A stretch of 18,327 bases of DNA from DATGYC01 sp035298385 (GTDB lineage Bacteria > Bacillota > Sulfobacillia > Symbiobacteriales > Symbiobacteriaceae), in the NCBI GenBank assembly GCA_035298385.1, contig DATGYC010000006.1, positions 1-18,327 of the forward strand, written 5' to 3'. The notes beneath the pieces are model-generated. The model saw only the letters and a list, made by a program, of their open reading frames with translations, had not been told where the DNA came from and did not search any database. Below, one piece after another: positions 1 through 7,098 of this stretch (position 1 is the stretch's first letter; each line of letters begins with the position of its first letter). A program made the translations under genes and the position numbers.

Positions 1-2
1 AC

Positions 3-860
3 CGTAAAGCGCACGGAGAGGGGCGCCCCCTGCAGGATAGCTTCCTCGCCCCAACAACAGGGCCGGTCACGGCAACAGCTCATCTAGCCAATGCGCGACT
101 GACCATCCAAGGGCGAATCGGGGAGACCCCATTCCTGCGCCAGCTCGCCACGCCCGGACTCCAGCCAGGCCGCTGGTCCGTCCAGGCCACAAGCGAACAG
201 AATCAGGTTCGCCTCACCCTAGGACCGCCTGACCGCCCCCCGCTCGGCGCCCGGATCCTGAGTTTCCGGGGCCAGATCGAGCAACCTACCGCCCAGCCCC
301 TGGCGACCGGCCACGTCGCCCTCACGGCGATTCTGGCGATGGAGGCCGAGTGGTTGGACAATCAGGGGCGCCGCCGCGTCACCGACTGGCAGATCGAACT
401 CAAACACCTCCTTCACGTACCAGAGGCGACTCCAGGCGAACTCCTTGGCATTAACCTCGGCCTGCAAGAGCTGACGTGGGCGCCCGACCGTCCCATCTGG
501 GCGCTTCTGCGGGCTGAACTCGCGCACTATCGGCCAAGCTTCCTCCCCGTTAGCAGCGGCCGAGCGGTCACAGGCTGGGCGCCGGCCCCGGTCCTAACCG
601 GCCATACCGTGGCCGACTTCGCCTGGACCGAACCGGACCATCCACGCTCGGCTGCACAAGTTCAGCTGATCGAGATCCCCTTCGATCGCCCTCTCGCCCG
701 CCTGATCGCCCTCGATCTGCGGCCGGGCGCCCTCGACCTGCTCCTTGGCCTCAAGGGCGGCGGACTGCATCTACTCACCGTCCCCAGTAGCTGGAGAAGC
801 CCGCCGTTAACGCTGACCGTCTTCGCCCGCCACGGCAGCATCCAACTCCAGGGCCAATGA
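3..860 (+). CDS. C-terminal part of a possible SPOCS/DUF3794-like protein (partial)
   Basis: The frame is open from the left edge to a TGA at 858-860, giving 285 visible residues; the start is outside the window. The stretch from about residue 105 (GHVALTAILAMEAEW) runs through a segment reading HLLHVPEATPGELLGINL and then alternating beta-like strands. This resembles the SPOCS (DUF3794) fold of spore coat and SipL-type proteins, where a strand pair is followed by an 'F/H-x-x-x-V-P-G-A-x-P-G' turn. A second, weaker copy may follow from about residue 200. No transmembrane segment or catalytic motif is visible. If correct, it would be a spore-envelope assembly protein, which fits the coat-like and DUF3243 genes further on. 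The assignment rests on pattern memory only; it could be an unrelated beta-rich protein. Confidence 0.6.
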   Translation, partial: RKAHGEGRPLQDSFLAPTTGPVTATAHLANARLTIQGRIGETPFLRQLATPGLQPGRWSVQATSEQNQVRLTLGPPDRPPLGARILSFRGQIEQPTAQPLATGHVALTAILAMEAEWLDNQGRRRVTDWQIELKHLLHVPEATPGELLGINLGLQELTWAPDRPIWALLRAELAHYRPSFLPVSSGRAVTGWAPAPVLTGHTVADFAWTEPDHPRSAAQVQLIEIPFDRPLARLIALDLRPGALDLLLGLKGGGLHLLTVPSSWRSPPLTLTVFARHGSIQLQGQ

Positions 861-864
861 AAAG

Positions 865-884
865 GGCGAGGCCGTAGCCTCGCC
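865..884. terminator. Bidirectional hairpin between convergent genes
   Basis: A perfect 8-bp stem (GGCGAGGC / GCCTCGCC) with a 4-base loop lies between the stops of the first gene and the methionine aminopeptidase gene. Read on the minus strand it is followed by CTTTTC, read on the plus strand by TCTCTATAA. The short T-tract favours a terminator for the minus-strand gene. Confidence 0.6.
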
Positions 885-887
885 TCT

Positions 888-1634
888 CTATAAGACTGTC
901 AGGATCTCCGGACCATTCTCCGTGATCGCCACCGTGTGCTCATACTGCACGCAGACCGATCCATCGGCCGTCCTAGCCGTCCAGCCATCCCGGTCGACCT
1001 TCGACTCCCAGGTCCCTAGCGTGATCATCGGCTCGATCGCTAAGGTCATCCCAGACCGGAGCAACGGCCCCGTTCCCGGCTCGCCGAAGTGCGGCACGGG
1101 CGGCTCCTCATGCAGATCCTGCCCGAGGCCATGGCCGGTGAAGTCTCGGACCACCCCGTAGCCAAACCCCTCGGCGAAGGATTGAATGGCGTGGGAGATG
1201 TCGCCGACTCGATTGCCTGGCTTCGCCTGGGCGATGCCGATGAAGAGCGACTCGTGGGTCCGTTCCATCAACTGGCGGACCTCCGGTCGCACCTCGCCGA
1301 CGGCGTAGCTCCAGGCCGAGTCCCCGTGATAGCCCTTGTAGAAGGCGCCGATGTCAAAGGTGACGAGCTGACCCTCCACCAGGCGCTCCTTGGCGGGGAA
1401 GCCGTGGCAGATCACGTCATCGATCGCCACGCAGATCGACCCTGGGAAGCCGTTATAGCCCTTGAACGAGGGGGTAGCCCCACGTCTCTTGATGTGCGCC
1501 TCGATGATCTTGTCGAGTTCCTTCGTCGTGACGCCTGGGCGGACCTTCTCCGCCAGGATCTGGTGGCACTCCGCGACGATCCGGCCCGCCTCGCGCATCA
1601 GAGCGATCTCACGCGCCGACTTCAGCTTGATCAT
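888..1634 (-). CDS. map: Type I methionine aminopeptidase
   Basis: This enzyme removes the initiator methionine from nascent proteins in the cytoplasm using two divalent metals. The 248-residue protein has the full type Ia ligand set: D94 (TFDIG), D105 (HGDSAWS), H168 (GHGLGQDLHEEP), E201 (AIEPM) and E232 (YEHTVAI), plus the catalytic histidine H77 (VICHGFP). The length is normal for the short bacterial form with no N-terminal zinc extension. The open frame continues 13 codons upstream, but the ATG at 1634 is chosen because AGGAGG sits 7 bases before it. The gene stands alone rather than in the usual secY-adk-map ribosomal cluster. It lies downstream of a GNAT gene on the same strand, with two hairpins in the intervening leader. 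Identification is secure. Confidence 0.97.
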   Translation of the reverse strand: MIKLKSAREIALMREAGRIVAECHQILAEKVRPGVTTKELDKIIEAHIKRRGATPSFKGYNGFPGSICVAIDDVICHGFPAKERLVEGQLVTFDIGAFYKGYHGDSAWSYAVGEVRPEVRQLMERTHESLFIGIAQAKPGNRVGDISHAIQSFAEGFGYGVVRDFTGHGLGQDLHEEPPVPHFGEPGTGPLLRSGMTLAIEPMITLGTWESKVDRDGWTARTADGSVCVQYEHTVAITENGPEILTVL

Positions 1635-1668
1635 GACGATTCCTCCTGGGACTGCCACTCTGTATCCG

Positions 1669-1692
1669 TGCACACCACGAGTGGAACGTGCA
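1669..1692 (-). other. Imperfect hairpin in the map leader
   Basis: On the minus strand this reads TGCAC-GTT-CCAC, a 2-base loop, then GTGG-T-GTGCA: nine paired bases with a small asymmetric internal loop. It lies 22 bases upstream of the map Shine-Dalgarno sequence. It may be a leader structure or an operator. No T-tract follows, so it is not an obvious terminator. Confidence 0.4.
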
Positions 1693-1709
1693 TGGGAAAG
1701 CGGGAGTCA

Positions 1710-1745
1710 TATGCGACTCTGATTCTATCACGAATCAGTCGCATA
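1710..1745 (-). other. Long dyad between the GNAT and map genes
   Basis: TATGCGACTCTGATTC pairs with GAATCAGTCGCATA across a 6-base loop. All 14 bases of the shorter arm pair, leaving a 2-base bulge (CT) in the other. It starts 8 bases after the GNAT stop and has no T-rich tail on either strand. It could be a weak terminator or processing site after the GNAT gene, or an operator in the map promoter region. Confidence 0.45.
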
Positions 1746-1752
1746 CGGCAGA

Positions 1753-2601
1753 TCAACCGGGCCGCTTGATCCAACTGCTGACTGTCTGGGCGCGCTGGAA
1801 ACCGGCCTGGCGCAGCAGGGCGAGCATCGCCTCATTCTCTTGCCGGACCTTCACATCCAGGTGCCGTAGCCCCAGGTGCTGGGCGGACTCGAGCGCCTTG
1901 AGCACAAGCCAACGGCCGACGCCTAGACGCCGCTTCGCCGGCTCCACAGCCAGCAACTTGATCCGACCGGTCTGGGCCCGTAGCCAGAGGAAGCCGGCGA
2001 GGGCGCCCCCCTGCTCCGCGATCGTGACCTCTGAGAGGACCCCGGCCCACTCTGCTTCGCCCAGGTACCCGGCCGGGAAGGCTCCGTTGGCGAGTGCGAC
2101 CAGGGCCGGCAGATCGCTGATACGGGCGGGCCGGAAGGAGACAGAAGGAGCCTCGATCATCACAGGCTCGCGCAGATCTCGCGTGCAGAGTTGGTAGGTC
2201 CAGGCCTCATCATCGCGCAGGTAGCCCCGCCAGGCGGCCCAGGCCGCACCGGACCGATTCGCTAAAGCCAGGGTGAGCACAAAGGAGAGTGCGCCCTCGG
2301 CCTCGGCCAAGGCCTCCATTCGATTCATCAACCAGGCACCAATGCCGTGCCCTTCGGTCGCCACGACCGGGCCCCAAAGATGAGCCTCGCCTCGGCGCCC
2401 CAGGCGGAAACCGCCCACGCCGGCCAACTGGCCCGCTTCATCTTCCGCGACCAACAGGGTGACACCTGGTACTGTAGCGAGACGCTCCAGGTCCTCGGGG
2501 CTCTCCCACGGTAGGGCGATCAACGACCGGGCGCCCGCCACCTGAGTCAGACGTGCGGCCTCTGCCCAATCGGCGGGGATCATTGCGCGAACTCTGGCCA
2601 C
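1753..2601 (-). CDS. Tandem GNAT-family N-acetyltransferase
   Basis: This is a predicted cytoplasmic acetyl-CoA-dependent acyltransferase of 282 residues with two GNAT folds. The N-terminal one (about 1-130) has a degenerate acetyl-CoA loop around VVATEGHGIGAWLM. The C-terminal one (about 150-280) has a good motif A, AVEPAKRRLGVGRWLV, followed by a motif B-like segment ending NEAMLALLRQAGF. That suggests only the second half binds acetyl-CoA well. Two-domain architecture of this kind is known from mycothiol synthase (MshD) and many uncharacterised Bacillota proteins, and the substrate cannot be read from the sequence. The start is the GTG at 2601, with AAGGAGG 8 bases upstream. It is divergent from the HisJ-type gene and upstream of map. 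Confidence 0.88.
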   Translation of the reverse strand: MARVRAMIPADWAEAARLTQVAGARSLIALPWESPEDLERLATVPGVTLLVAEDEAGQLAGVGGFRLGRRGEAHLWGPVVATEGHGIGAWLMNRMEALAEAEGALSFVLTLALANRSGAAWAAWRGYLRDDEAWTYQLCTRDLREPVMIEAPSVSFRPARISDLPALVALANGAFPAGYLGEAEWAGVLSEVTIAEQGGALAGFLWLRAQTGRIKLLAVEPAKRRLGVGRWLVLKALESAQHLGLRHLDVKVRQENEAMLALLRQAGFQRAQTVSSWIKRPG

Positions 2602-2646
2602 TGACGGACCCTCCTTACACGGAAAAGGTGGGACCGAAAGTATTCC

Positions 2647-2689
2647 AGATTCTTCGTGAATCTCCTGCTTTTCTTGCGTGAAGAAGCAG
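2647..2689. other. Two adjacent inverted repeats between divergent genes
   Basis: AGATTC-ttcgt-GAATCT (2647-2663) is followed immediately by CTGCTTTTCTT-gcgtg-AAGAAGCAG (2665-2689), which pairs nine bases with a 2-base bulge. They sit in the 146-bp gap between the divergently transcribed GNAT and HisJ-type genes. They are candidates for operator sites or 5'-leader structure; no convincing -10/-35 pair was found around them. Confidence 0.35.
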
Positions 2690-2747
2690 TTAAAGTTCGC
2701 GCGAGCGGCAGGGTTTCACCGGAACGTCAGCGAATCGATCCTTTACT

Positions 2748-3560
2748 ATGCTAAAGCACTTTGCGGATTACCACATGCACACGACCCGGTGCGGCCACGC
2801 CGAAGGGTCGATGGAGGCCTATGTTGAGCACGCGATCCAGATTGGCTTAAAGGAGATCGGCTTCTCGGACCACATCCCGATGTACTGGCTCCCCGTCGAG
2901 CAGCGGGACCCGGGCATCGCTATGCCCATGGCGGAACTGGAGGAGTACGTCCAGGACGTCCTGCGCCTGCGGGAGCGCTATCCGGAGCTACCGATCCGCC
3001 TCGGGATTGAGGCTGACTTCATCCCCGGGCAGGAGGAGGAGCTGCAGCGGATCCTGGCGCCCTACCCGTGGGACTATGTGATCGGCTCTGTCCACTTTAT
3101 CGGCGACTGGGACTTCGACAACCCGGCCAGCGTCAACCGCTTCGCCGAGTGGGATATCGACGAACTCTACGGCCGCTTCTTCACGCTGGAGATGATGGCT
3201 GCCGAGTCCGGCCTCTTTGACATCATGGCGCACATCGACCTAGTCAAGAAGTTTGGCCACCGGGCGACGAAGGATCTGACGGAGGTCTACCGCTCTGTCG
3301 CTGGGACGATCGCCAAGTCTGGTACGGCGATCGAGCTCTCGACCGCCGGGCTGCGCAAGCCGGTCGGGGAGCAGTACCCAGCCACGCCGCTCCTGCAGGC
3401 CTGCCAAGCGGCGGGAATCCCGCTCGTCCTCTCCTCGGACGCCCACCGGCCGACCGAGGTGGGCTGGGGCTTCGCTGATGCAGCCAACCTGGCCCGTCAG
3501 ACGGGCTGGACCGAGCTTGCCTTCTTCGAGGGGCGCCAGCGCCGACTCGCGTCCATCTAA
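2748..3560 (+). CDS. hisJ: Histidinol-phosphatase, PHP family (HisJ type)
   Basis: The predicted reaction is dephosphorylation of L-histidinol phosphate, the penultimate step of histidine synthesis, by a metal-dependent PHP enzyme. The 270-residue protein carries the PHP metal motifs in order: H9-x-H11 with H17 (DYHMHTTRCGH), SDHIPM near residue 43, GIEADFI, GSVHFI, MAHIDL and SSDAHRP near the C terminus. Length and motif spacing match the HisJ/HisK class rather than the larger polymerase PHP domains. It is not next to other his genes, as is common for the Bacillus-type enzyme. No Shine-Dalgarno sequence precedes the ATG at 2748, and no alternative in-frame start with one was seen, so the gene may be poorly translated or use a short leader. 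Other PHP phosphoesterase substrates are possible. Confidence 0.88.
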   Translation: MLKHFADYHMHTTRCGHAEGSMEAYVEHAIQIGLKEIGFSDHIPMYWLPVEQRDPGIAMPMAELEEYVQDVLRLRERYPELPIRLGIEADFIPGQEEELQRILAPYPWDYVIGSVHFIGDWDFDNPASVNRFAEWDIDELYGRFFTLEMMAAESGLFDIMAHIDLVKKFGHRATKDLTEVYRSVAGTIAKSGTAIELSTAGLRKPVGEQYPATPLLQACQAAGIPLVLSSDAHRPTEVGWGFADAANLARQTGWTELAFFEGRQRRLASI

Positions 3561-3564
3561 CCGC

Positions 3565-3610
3565 AAAAAGGGGCGGCGCCCGGCCTGGGCGCACGCCCCT
3601 TCTGTTTTTG
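3565..3610. terminator. Strong bidirectional rho-independent terminator
   Basis: AGGGGCG-GCGCCC pairs with GGGCGC-A-CGCCCCT (13 bp with one bulged A) around GGCCT. It is followed by TTCTGTTTTT on the plus strand, after the HisJ-type gene. On the minus strand it is followed by TTTTTGCGG, after the coat-like gene. Both flanks carry a T-tract, so it should serve both convergent genes. Confidence 0.9.
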
Positions 3611-3643
3611 TACCACGCTGTGCTACTTTTCCCGGTCAGAGGC

Positions 3644-3874
3644 CTAGTAGTACCCTGGATAGCCTGCGATGCCAGGGATCCCGACCGTGCCGGGATAGGC
3701 TGACGGCGTGGTCGCCACGGTGGTCACCGGGACGGCGTACTCGTAGACACGGTAGACGGTCGCGTTGGCCGCCGGATAACAAGCAGCTCCGGGGCCAATA
3801 TACAGGTCGTTCACACCGGCCTGCGCACCGATGAAGGGCGAGAAGCTGGCAGGGGAGTAGAAGCCGTAGTTCAA
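3644..3874 (-). CDS. Small Gly/Tyr/Pro-rich protein, possible spore coat protein
   Basis: The product is 76 residues, about a tenth tyrosine and rich in Gly, Pro, Ala and Val, with a single cysteine. It ends in a Pro-Gly-Tyr-rich tail of YPG and IPG steps (about 60-76). There is no signal peptide, membrane segment or known catalytic motif. Composition of this kind, with short repeated YPG-like steps, is typical of cross-linked structural proteins such as small spore coat proteins, but no named family was recognised. The start is TTG at 3874; AAGGAGG lies about 10 bases before it, which makes translation credible. A sigma-K-like promoter can be drawn upstream. It ends at a strong shared terminator. 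The coat role is inferred from composition only. Confidence 0.7.
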   Translation of the reverse strand: MNYGFYSPASFSPFIGAQAGVNDLYIGPGAACYPAANATVYRVYEYAVPVTTVATTPSAYPGTVGIPGIAGYPGYY

Positions 3875-3899
3875 GCCGAATCCACCTCCTTCTCCCTAC

Positions 3900-3928
3900 C
3901 AAGGTATGGACCCACGCGAGAAGGGGTG
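3900..3928 (-). promoter_or_regulatory. Possible sigma-K-like promoter of the coat-like gene
   Basis: On the minus strand CACC is followed after 16 bases by CATACCTTG. The sigma-K consensus is AC-N16/17-CATA-N3-TA, so the -10 has one mismatch (TG for TA). It lies about 25 bases upstream of the TTG start. Such short motifs arise by chance often. Confidence 0.25.
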
Positions 3929-3987
3929 AATCGGGGCCGCTTGATTTCAACCGCAGTCGGGCAAGCTGAGAAGCGAGGTGAGCCAAG

Positions 3988-4149
3988 ATGGATCCTCGAT
4001 CGACGAACGGCCGGGAGGGCGCCAAGTTCAAGCCCGTACACCCGGAAGAGGCGACCCGGATGGAAGACCTGCACCGGATTCGCGGGATGCAGGACCAGCA
4101 GGACCCGGAGAAGGGACCGACCAATCACACGTCAAATCCCAGCGGCTAG
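3988..4149 (+). CDS. Small hydrophilic protein, unknown
   Basis: This is a 53-residue ORF that begins MDPRSTNGREGAKFKPVHPE and ends NHTSNPSG, too short for usual gene-finder cutoffs. It is rich in charged residues and proline, with no hydrophobic stretch and no cysteine, and is probably unstructured. GAGGTGA stands 6 bases before the ATG, and a GC-rich hairpin follows the stop by 10 bases; these are the reasons for calling it a gene. It is divergent from the coat-like gene. I recognise no family. Small spore-core or coat-associated proteins can look like this, but nothing in the sequence proves it. Confidence 0.5.
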   Translation: MDPRSTNGREGAKFKPVHPEEATRMEDLHRIRGMQDQQDPEKGPTNHTSNPSG

Positions 4150-4158
4150 TCAGCAAGG

Positions 4159-4180
4159 AGGGCGCCCCGAGGGGCGCCCT
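4159..4180 (+). terminator. GC-rich hairpin built from two GGGCGCCC palindromes
   Basis: AGGGCGCCCC and GGGGCGCCCT form a perfect 10-bp stem with a 2-base centre. It lies directly after the small hydrophilic ORF. Only TTCCCC follows, so termination would be weak. Each arm contains the palindrome GGGCGCCC that is over-represented in this window. Confidence 0.6.
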
Positions 4181-4269
4181 TCCCCGCGCCCCGTGCACGA
4201 GCACCTGCTCGTCGGCAGGACTCTTTTTGCTCTTGGTTGAATATCCCGCAATCAGAAGGAGGAGAGAGC

Positions 4270-5226
4270 ATGCTCCAGACTAGACTTACCCAGCTCCTCA
4301 ATCTGGAGGTACCGATCATCCAGGGGGGCCTCGCCTACCTGGCCCTGGCTGACCTCTGCGCTGCGGTCGCCAACGCGGGCGGGCTCGGTCAGATCACCGC
4401 CGCCACCCTGCCCGATACCGATTCGTTCCGGGCTGAGCTCCAGAAGACCCGGCGTCTGACCAAGAAGGCGTTCGCCGTCAACCTGGCGATGGGCTTCAAG
4501 AAGCTGGAGGCCTTCATCGACGTGGCCCTCGAGGAAGGGGTCCGGTGCTTTACAATCACCGGGGGTAACCCGGAGCCCTACATGAAGTATATCGACGAGC
4601 GTGTCACCGGGGCGAAGAAGATCATCCTGGTCGCCGGGGTACGGGCCGCCCAGAAGGCAGAATCCCTCGGCGCTGATGCTGTGATTGCAGTCGGGTACGA
4701 CGGCGGCGGCCATCTGGGTCGGGACGACATCGGTACCATGGCTCTCGTCCCGCGCGTCGTGGACGCGGTCAAGATTCCGGTCGTCGCCTCCGGCGGCATC
4801 ATGGACGGGCGTGGCCTGGTCGCCTCGCTCGCCCTGGGCGCCGAGGGGATCGAGATGGGGACCCGCTTCGTCGCCGTCCAGGAGTGCCAGGCCAGCCAGG
4901 CCTACAAGGATCTCCTGCTCCAGGCGAAGGAGAACGAGACGGTGATCATCGAGCGCTCGATCGGGCGCCCGGCTCGGGTGCTCAAGACCGGGGGCGCCCA
5001 GCGAGTCCTGGAGGCCGAGGCAGCCGGCACAACGCTCGAGGATCTCCTCCCGCTGATCAGCGGCAAGGTGAACGCCCTGGCGGCCATCGAGGGCGATCTG
5101 GAGGCTGGTTTCGTCTACGCCGGGCAGGGAGTCGGCCTGATCGAGGATCTCCCGACTGTCCAGCAACTCTTCGACCGGATCACGGCGGAGGCTGGCCAGA
5201 TTAGCACCCGACTGGGTCAGCCGTAG
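4270..5226 (+). CDS. FMN-dependent nitronate monooxygenase / FabK-like enzyme
   Basis: This is a 318-residue TIM-barrel flavoprotein of the 2-nitropropane dioxygenase superfamily, which covers nitronate monooxygenase and enoyl-ACP reductase II (FabK). Visible landmarks are PIIQGGLAYLALADLCAAVA near residue 16, AVNLAMG (about 75), GYDGGGHLGR with the conserved histidine (about 145), VVASGGIMDGRGL (about 175) and the FMN-phosphate segment GAEGIEMGTRF (about 195). The ATG at 4270 is used because GAAGGAGGA sits 8 bases before it; an upstream in-frame TTG has no such site. It is followed at short distance by a DinB-like gene, possibly co-transcribed. Whether it detoxifies nitronates or acts in fatty-acid synthesis cannot be settled here; no fab genes are nearby, which slightly favours the nitronate role. 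Confidence 0.88.
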   Translation: MLQTRLTQLLNLEVPIIQGGLAYLALADLCAAVANAGGLGQITAATLPDTDSFRAELQKTRRLTKKAFAVNLAMGFKKLEAFIDVALEEGVRCFTITGGNPEPYMKYIDERVTGAKKIILVAGVRAAQKAESLGADAVIAVGYDGGGHLGRDDIGTMALVPRVVDAVKIPVVASGGIMDGRGLVASLALGAEGIEMGTRFVAVQECQASQAYKDLLLQAKENETVIIERSIGRPARVLKTGGAQRVLEAEAAGTTLEDLLPLISGKVNALAAIEGDLEAGFVYAGQGVGLIEDLPTVQQLFDRITAEAGQISTRLGQP

Positions 5227-5254
5227 AAGCGTTATTAGGGGAGGTTCCTTACTA

Positions 5255-5749
5255 ATGTCCGACGTTCGCACGCTGCTCGAGGACCAGATCGATGGCATCA
5301 CGACTCAGGTTCACTGGTTTGCTGGGCTAGAGCGTGCCCTGCAAGGCGCCACCGCTGACGAGGCCGCCTGGGTTCCCGCCCAGGGGCTGAACACGATCTG
5401 GCAACTGGTCAACCATATGACCTTCTGGACCCAGTACATGGTCAACTTCATCACCGGGGTTCCGAATCCCGATGGTCACATCGATAATGCGGTCACCCTG
5501 GGCGCCCCCGGCGATCCCGCCGACGAGGCCGGTTGGGCCGCCGCCAAAGAGGGCCTCTTCCAGGTGCAGGCGAAGCTGAAGTCCCTTGTGGCCGAGTCTG
5601 ATCCTACCCAGCCACCTGCGGGCCGCAAGACGACGATCGGCAAGTCGGTCGGCGACATCAACCTGCACAACGCCCAGCACCTGGGCCAGATCATCCTGAT
5701 CCGGAAGCTACGTGCGACCGAGTGGGAGCCCGTCAAGTGGGGCGAATAG
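5255..5749 (+). CDS. DinB-family metal-binding protein
   Basis: This is a 164-residue four-helix-bundle protein of the DinB/YfiT type, a superfamily that includes thiol-dependent S-transferases and many stress-associated proteins of unknown activity. The three expected metal histidines are present: H54 in NHMTFWTQY on helix 2, and H138 and H142 in LHNAQHLGQI on helix 4. The ATG at 5255 has GGGGAGG about 10 bases upstream. It begins 28 bases after the flavoprotein gene, so the two may form an operon. A strong hairpin follows the stop. The substrate is unknown; family membership is well supported by the histidine spacing and the HxxxH near the C terminus. Confidence 0.85.
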   Translation: MSDVRTLLEDQIDGITTQVHWFAGLERALQGATADEAAWVPAQGLNTIWQLVNHMTFWTQYMVNFITGVPNPDGHIDNAVTLGAPGDPADEAGWAAAKEGLFQVQAKLKSLVAESDPTQPPAGRKTTIGKSVGDINLHNAQHLGQIILIRKLRATEWEPVKWGE

Positions 5750-5767
5750 CCCACCGTGAATAGATAA

Positions 5768-5798
5768 GAGGGGCCGCAGCATCGCGCTGCGGCCCCTC
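5768..5798. terminator. Hairpin between convergent DinB-like and M20 genes
   Basis: A perfect 13-bp stem, GAGGGGCCGCAGC / GCTGCGGCCCCTC, encloses a 5-base loop. Plus-strand flank is AGTCGTGG, minus-strand flank is TTATCTATT. It probably terminates transcription from both sides despite lacking a long T-tract. Confidence 0.75.
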
Positions 5799-5829
5799 AG
5801 TCGTGGAAGCGGGAAGCGGCCCGGCCTTT

Positions 5830-6990
5830 CTACCGGAAGGTGGCCAGCGCCTCGACCGCCACCTGGGCGAAGTAGGCGGCGCCCCGGCTCATCGCTCCCT
5901 CGTCGACCCGGAACTCCGGGTGATGCCAGTCGAAGGCACACCCAGTCCCGATCCAGACGAAACAGCCCGGCGCCTCCACCTGGTAGAGGCTGAAGTCTTC
6001 CGAGGCCAAGGTCGGCACCGCCTCTGCAACCGGCAGCCCAAGGGCCTCACAGGCCCTCTGAGCGACCGCTACGGCCGCTGGATGGTTGTTGACCGACGGG
6101 AGGCCCTGAAGCGGGTAGGAGACGCTCACCGTGCACCCGTGCGCCCGGGCGACCGAGGTCGCGATCTCAGCGATCCGCTCCTTGACGCCCTCGTGGACAG
6201 CCGTGTTGAAGGTCCGGATCGTCCCCTTCAGCGTCACTCGGTCCGGGATCACGTTGTGGGCGCCCTCGCCGGCCCGCACAGTCGTAACCGAGACGACCGC
6301 CGCCTCCTGCGGCGAGGCCCAGCGGGAGACGATCGTCTGCAGGGAGAGGATGATCGCTGCCGATGCGACGACCGGGTCCTTGGTCGTATGCGGGAGCGCC
6401 CCGTGGCCGCCCACCCCGGTCACCTCGATCAGGAAGGAGTCGACGGCGGACATCAGCGGCCCTTCCTTGATCCCGATCAGTCCGGCGGCTAGGTCGGGCT
6501 TGTTGTGGGCGCCGAAGACCGCTGCCACACCCGCCATCGCCCCGGCCTCGATCAGTAGCTTCGCCCCCGCACCAATCTCCTCCGCGGGTTGGAAGAAGAA
6601 GCGAACCGTGCCCTGCAGGCTCGCTTCCTCAGCCTTCAGCAGCAGGGCGGCGCCCAGCACGGTCGCCATGTGGAAGTCATGGCCGCAGGCGTGCATCTTG
6701 CCCGGGGTGAGTGAGGCGAAGGAGAGCCCGGTCTGCTCGGGAATCGGCAGGGCGTCGATATCGGTGCGGATGGCGATCGTCGGGCCGGGCTGCTGCCCGC
6801 CCACCTCCGCGATCAGACCGGTGGCGAGGGGCAGGTCCAAGATTCGAATCCCGGCCTCCGTCAGCCACTGGCGGAGCCGGGCGGTCGTCTGGATCTCTTC
6901 CAGGGAGAGTTCCGGATGCTGGTGCAGCTCCCGCCGGATGGCGATCAGGCGGTCAGATAGGGCCTGGGCTTCTGTTACGCGCTCGGACAA
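5830..6990 (-). CDS. M20-family amidohydrolase (N-acyl-amino-acid amidohydrolase)
   Basis: The predicted product is a cytoplasmic zinc amidohydrolase of the M20D group (hippurate hydrolase, AmaA, IAA-amino-acid hydrolase-like), which removes acyl groups from amino acids or peptides. The 386 residues are full length. Landmarks are RRELHQHPELSLEE at the N terminus, TDIDALPIPE (about 76-85), HACGHDFHMA with C102 and H104, PAEEIGAGAKLL with E137/E138, GAHNKPDL with H162, and a late histidine in FDWHHPEF. A dimerisation lid with GVGGHGALPH lies near 192-201. The start is TTG at 6990; AGAGGGGG lies 8 bases upstream, and the SD and spacer overlap a GGCGCC palindrome. The acyl substrate cannot be told from sequence. 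Confidence 0.92.
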   Translation of the reverse strand: MSERVTEAQALSDRLIAIRRELHQHPELSLEEIQTTARLRQWLTEAGIRILDLPLATGLIAEVGGQQPGPTIAIRTDIDALPIPEQTGLSFASLTPGKMHACGHDFHMATVLGAALLLKAEEASLQGTVRFFFQPAEEIGAGAKLLIEAGAMAGVAAVFGAHNKPDLAAGLIGIKEGPLMSAVDSFLIEVTGVGGHGALPHTTKDPVVASAAIILSLQTIVSRWASPQEAAVVSVTTVRAGEGAHNVIPDRVTLKGTIRTFNTAVHEGVKERIAEIATSVARAHGCTVSVSYPLQGLPSVNNHPAAVAVAQRACEALGLPVAEAVPTLASEDFSLYQVEAPGCFVWIGTGCAFDWHHPEFRVDEGAMSRGAAYFAQVAVEALATFR

Positions 6991-7066
6991 GATCGGCGCC
7001 CCCTCTGAATCTCTGTTGCTGAAGGAACTTCCCTCTTTATGAACCAGATCCCTGCCATAAAAGATC

Positions 7067-7091
7067 GAGCGCCAGGGTCTCCCTGGCGCTC
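7067..7091 (-). terminator. Rho-independent terminator after the DUF3243 gene
   Basis: An 11-bp perfect stem, GAGCGCCAGGG / CCCTGGCGCTC, with a 3-base loop. On the minus strand it is followed by GATCTTTTAT, 7 bases after the DUF3243 stop codon. It separates that gene from the M20 gene downstream. Confidence 0.85.
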
Positions 7092-7098
7092 CATCGTG

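Noticed and set aside
2739..2750. A leaderless promoter for the HisJ-type gene.
   Set aside because: TACTAT overlaps the start codon itself, which is the wrong position, and no -35 fits.
4197..4227. A second terminator (ACGAGCA-CC-TGCTCGT, then CTTTTT) before the nitronate monooxygenase gene.
   Set aside because: The T-tract is about 10 bases from a 7-bp stem, too far for a normal rho-independent terminator.
4252..5301. A 349-residue open frame antisense to the nitronate monooxygenase.
   Set aside because: It has no ribosome site or family pattern and is a shadow of high-GC coding on the other strand.
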